From: Amycolatopsis mediterranei
GTDB taxonomy: Bacteria; Actinomycetota; Actinomycetes; Mycobacteriales; Pseudonocardiaceae
Assembly: GCF_026017845.1 (NCBI RefSeq)
Contig: NZ_CP100416.1
Location: 9,488,366 to 9,552,365, forward strand
Direction: 5' to 3'
Length of the DNA stretch: 64,000 nucleotides
In this document: positions 62,090 to 64,000 of the stretch, in pieces
Layout: each line of letters starts with the position of its first letter
How positions within the stretch are numbered: position 1 is the stretch's first letter
The notes under the pieces: generated by a model
Database searches by the model: none
The model's input: only the letters and a program-made list of their open reading frames with translations
Told to the model about the DNA's origin: nothing
Position numbers and translations under genes: made by a program

Positions 62090-62729
62090 GCAGCAGCAAC
62101 GAAAGGATGCTCAGCACGGCGGAGAGCGTGCCCGCGCTCAGGATCAGCTCGCTCTTGTCCTCGACCCGCGGCATGACGAGCAGGAACGCGATCGGCGAGA
62201 GGGCGCGGCTCGTCAAAGTGCTCATGGTCATCGCGAAGCTGCGGATCATCCACTTCCGGTGCTCGGCATACCGGCGCTGCCGGATCGCCCGCCACCCGGC
62301 GATCGTGAAGCCGAGCCACAGCAGCGCGGCGACGACGTCGAGCGTCCCGACCACCGGGCCGAACGGGCTCACCGCACCGATGGTGGCCGCCATCACGGCG
62401 GCGGGAATCGCCCCGGCAAAGACGTAGACCCGCCCGACGCGACGGTGGACGACCGGGTGCTTTCGACGCAGCCACGGCCAGATCTGCAGGATGACGCCGA
62501 CGATGGCGATGGTCCCGAAGGTGATGTGCGCGACGAGGAACCAGTAGTGCGCGGGGAATCCGGGCGGCGCGGGCACGCGTGACCGCGCGGGATCGAGGGT
62601 GAGGTAGGGCGGGACCGAGTAGGCGAGGAAAACGGCGACGACGAGGGCGAGCGGCGCCACCCAGGGTCGTCGCCACCACCGCGGTGCCACCTCGGCCGGT
62701 AAGGGTCTGTTCTCCGTTCGGACGGTCAT
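62037..62729 (-). CDS. DUF2306 membrane protein
   Basis: 230 residues with about six hydrophobic segments. DUF2306 features are HYWFLVAHITFGTIAIVGVI, HRRVGRVYVFAGAIPAAVM and EHRKWMIRSFAMTMSTLTSR with conserved histidines that could bind heme or metal. Role unknown. It overlaps the 3' end of acyl-CoA dehydrogenase by 53 bp. Confidence 0.82.
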   Translation of the reverse strand: MTVRTENRPLPAEVAPRWWRRPWVAPLALVVAVFLAYSVPPYLTLDPARSRVPAPPGFPAHYWFLVAHITFGTIAIVGVILQIWPWLRRKHPVVHRRVGRVYVFAGAIPAAVMAATIGAVSPFGPVVGTLDVVAALLWLGFTIAGWRAIRQRRYAEHRKWMIRSFAMTMSTLTSRALSPIAFLLVMPRVEDKSELILSAGTLSAVLSILSLLLLSQWWLDRKPKRPATAR

Positions 62730-62845
62730 GGCTCCCCCAGGTCGCCGGTCGGGATTTCGCCCGGCCGACGCTAGGGAAATCCCCCGAGCCGGACCATGGG
62801 GTACACCACCGCCACCCTGGTGGGGCCGGCCCTACCGCCGAGAGC

Positions 62846-64000
62846 TCAGCTGCCGCGCACCCGCCGGACGGTGTCGCGGTAGAAGTAGCCGCTCTGCTTG
62901 ATCGTCCGCTGCTGCGTCTCGTAGTCCACCCGGATCAGCCCGAACCGCTTCGCGTACCCGTAGGCCCACTCGAAGTTGTCCAAAAGGGACCACGCGAAGT
63001 ACCCGCGGACATCCGCCCCGGCCTGCCGGGCCGCCGCCACCGCGGCGATGTGCGACGCGAAGTACGCCGTGCGGGAGTCGTCGCGGACGAAGCCCGACGA
63101 GTCCGGGTCGTCGTCGAAGGCCGAGCCGTTCTCCGTGATGTACATCGGCAAGCCCGGGTAGTCACGACCCAGCCGGGTCAGCAGCTCCGTGAACTTGCCG
63201 GGCAGGATTTCCCAGCCCATCGCCGTCGTCGGCTCGCCGAACGGGACCACCCTCGACGCCGGGACGCCGTCATCGTCCACTGAGGACCCTGATTCGTCCA
63301 CTCCGGAAAACTGCTGGCCGAAGTAGTAGTTCACGCCCAGGAAGTCCAGCGGTGCCGAGATCACGTCGAGGTCGCCGTCCTGGACCGGGAGCTCGACACC
63401 GCGGTCGGCCAGGTCGTCCACCACGTCCGCCGGGTAGCGGCCGTGGACCAGCGGGTCCAGATAGATCCGGACGCCGAGGCCGTCCGCCTGCCGGGCCGCG
63501 CGGACGTCCTCCGGGGAGTCCGTCGCCGGGTCGGCCGTGCACATGTTGAGCGTGATGCCGAATTCCGTGGGGCGCTGTGCTGATTGGCGCATGCGCTGCA
63601 CCGCCAGCCCGTGGCCGAGCAGGAGGTGGTGCACCGCGTGCATCCCGGCCGCGTAGTCACGCCGGCCCGGCGCCATCACGCCGTGCACGTACCCGTGCAT
63701 CGCCGAGCACCACGGCTCGTTCAGTGTCGTCCAATGCCGGACCCGGTCGGAAAGACGGTCGAACACCAGCATCGCGTAGTCCGCGAACCGGTACGCGGTG
63801 TCGCGCGCCGGCCAGCCACCCGCGTCCTCCAGCTCCTGCGGGAGGTCCCAGTGGTACAGCGTCAGCCACGGCGTGATCCCGCGGTTCAGCGTCTCGTCGA
63901 CGAGCCGATCGTAGAACCCGATGCCCGCCTCGTTGACGCCGCCGCGGCCGTGCGGCTGGACCCGGGGCCACGCCACGGAAAACCGGTACGTGTCCGCGCC
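62846..64000 (-). CDS. GH1 beta-glucosidase (5' end outside window)
   Basis: 385 residues are visible and the frame is open to the edge (GADTYRFSVAWPRVQPHG), so the first 60-80 residues lie beyond 64000. The acid/base Glu is in WTTLNEPWCSAMHG and the nucleophile in PMYITENGSAFDDD. Glycone contacts are LYHWDLPQELEDAGGW and GYFAWSLLDNFEWAYGYAKR. It hydrolyses beta-glucosides, probably cellobiose, with retention. No signal peptide can be judged. The C-terminus ends RDTVRRVRGS. Confidence 0.95.
   Translation of the reverse strand, partial: GADTYRFSVAWPRVQPHGRGGVNEAGIGFYDRLVDETLNRGITPWLTLYHWDLPQELEDAGGWPARDTAYRFADYAMLVFDRLSDRVRHWTTLNEPWCSAMHGYVHGVMAPGRRDYAAGMHAVHHLLLGHGLAVQRMRQSAQRPTEFGITLNMCTADPATDSPEDVRAARQADGLGVRIYLDPLVHGRYPADVVDDLADRGVELPVQDGDLDVISAPLDFLGVNYYFGQQFSGVDESGSSVDDDGVPASRVVPFGEPTTAMGWEILPGKFTELLTRLGRDYPGLPMYITENGSAFDDDPDSSGFVRDDSRTAYFASHIAAVAAARQAGADVRGYFAWSLLDNFEWAYGYAKRFGLIRVDYETQQRTIKQSGYFYRDTVRRVRGS

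Overview
The window looks like chromosomal DNA of a high-GC actinomycete of the Pseudonocardiaceae, most probably Amycolatopsis or a close relative. Many starts are GTG, operons are packed with ATGA/GTGA stop-start overlaps, and the left third carries a gene order shared with mycobacteria: mprA-mprB, pepD, moaB2, mscL, fmdB/Ruc, 5-FCL, galU, glp (moeA1), rimJ, glpR (compare Rv0981 to Rv0996 of M. tuberculosis). The genus is an inference from style and synteny, not from a database search.

Left end (1-4813): the 3' part of a very large SF2 helicase with a DUF1998-type C-terminus, then short frameshifted phage-like fragments, all of visibly lower GC, ending at a tRNA-Ala(CGC) whose 3' end faces the low-GC DNA. 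This is the usual geometry of an island integrated in a tRNA gene. From 4868 to 11747 follows the division/cofactor block glpR-rimJ-glp-galU, the divergent 5-FCL and FmdB genes, a SAF-domain protein, mscL and a MoaB/Mog protein. An interposed block (11871-21194) holds an epimerase, a frameshifted IS982 element, a two-component system with a membrane glycosyltransferase-like protein, and a five-gene operon ending in a membrane-anchored sulfite-oxidase-fold molybdoenzyme. Then come pepD, deoR-galT, mprAB, a TRIC-type channel and a LuxR-type response regulator.

Middle (29104-42374): a methyltransferase, tRNA-Arg(CCT), a small secreted peptide, an MFS exporter with a divergent LysR regulator, an aldo/keto reductase, a MocR regulator, a secreted GH92 alpha-mannosidase behind a perfect LacI-like palindrome, a GT4 protein that has lost its catalytic motif, a Ser/Thr kinase and an inositol-phosphatase-family enzyme.

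The strongest candidate for an undescribed system is 42403-48883. A six-gene translationally coupled operon encodes a zinc-less MDR dehydrogenase, a 6-pyruvoyltetrahydropterin-synthase-fold protein with its active site removed, a GT4 glycosyltransferase, a methyltransferase, an LPG_synthase-TM/UPF0104 membrane protein and a GTP cyclohydrolase II with Met120 in place of the invariant Tyr. It converges on a creatininase-family amidohydrolase and diverges from a CDP-alcohol phosphatidyltransferase. The Tyr-to-Met change is the one reported for S. coelicolor SCO6655, which stops at the formylated intermediate (FAPy), and creatininase-family enzymes (archaeal ArfB) deformylate that compound. I infer a non-riboflavin pyrimidine/pteridine pathway coupled to membrane-lipid and sugar chemistry.

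Right end (48950-64000): a stand-alone LigD-type polymerase, an MpaB-family oxygenase, LysR with a divergent BBE-type flavoenzyme, an acyltransferase-3, an F420-type nitroreductase with a divergent MarR, a miniature P450, and an aryl-CoA catabolic group (PaaX, RidA, fused monooxygenase/OYE, acyl-CoA dehydrogenase). Last are a DUF2306 membrane protein and a GH1 beta-glucosidase cut by the window edge.
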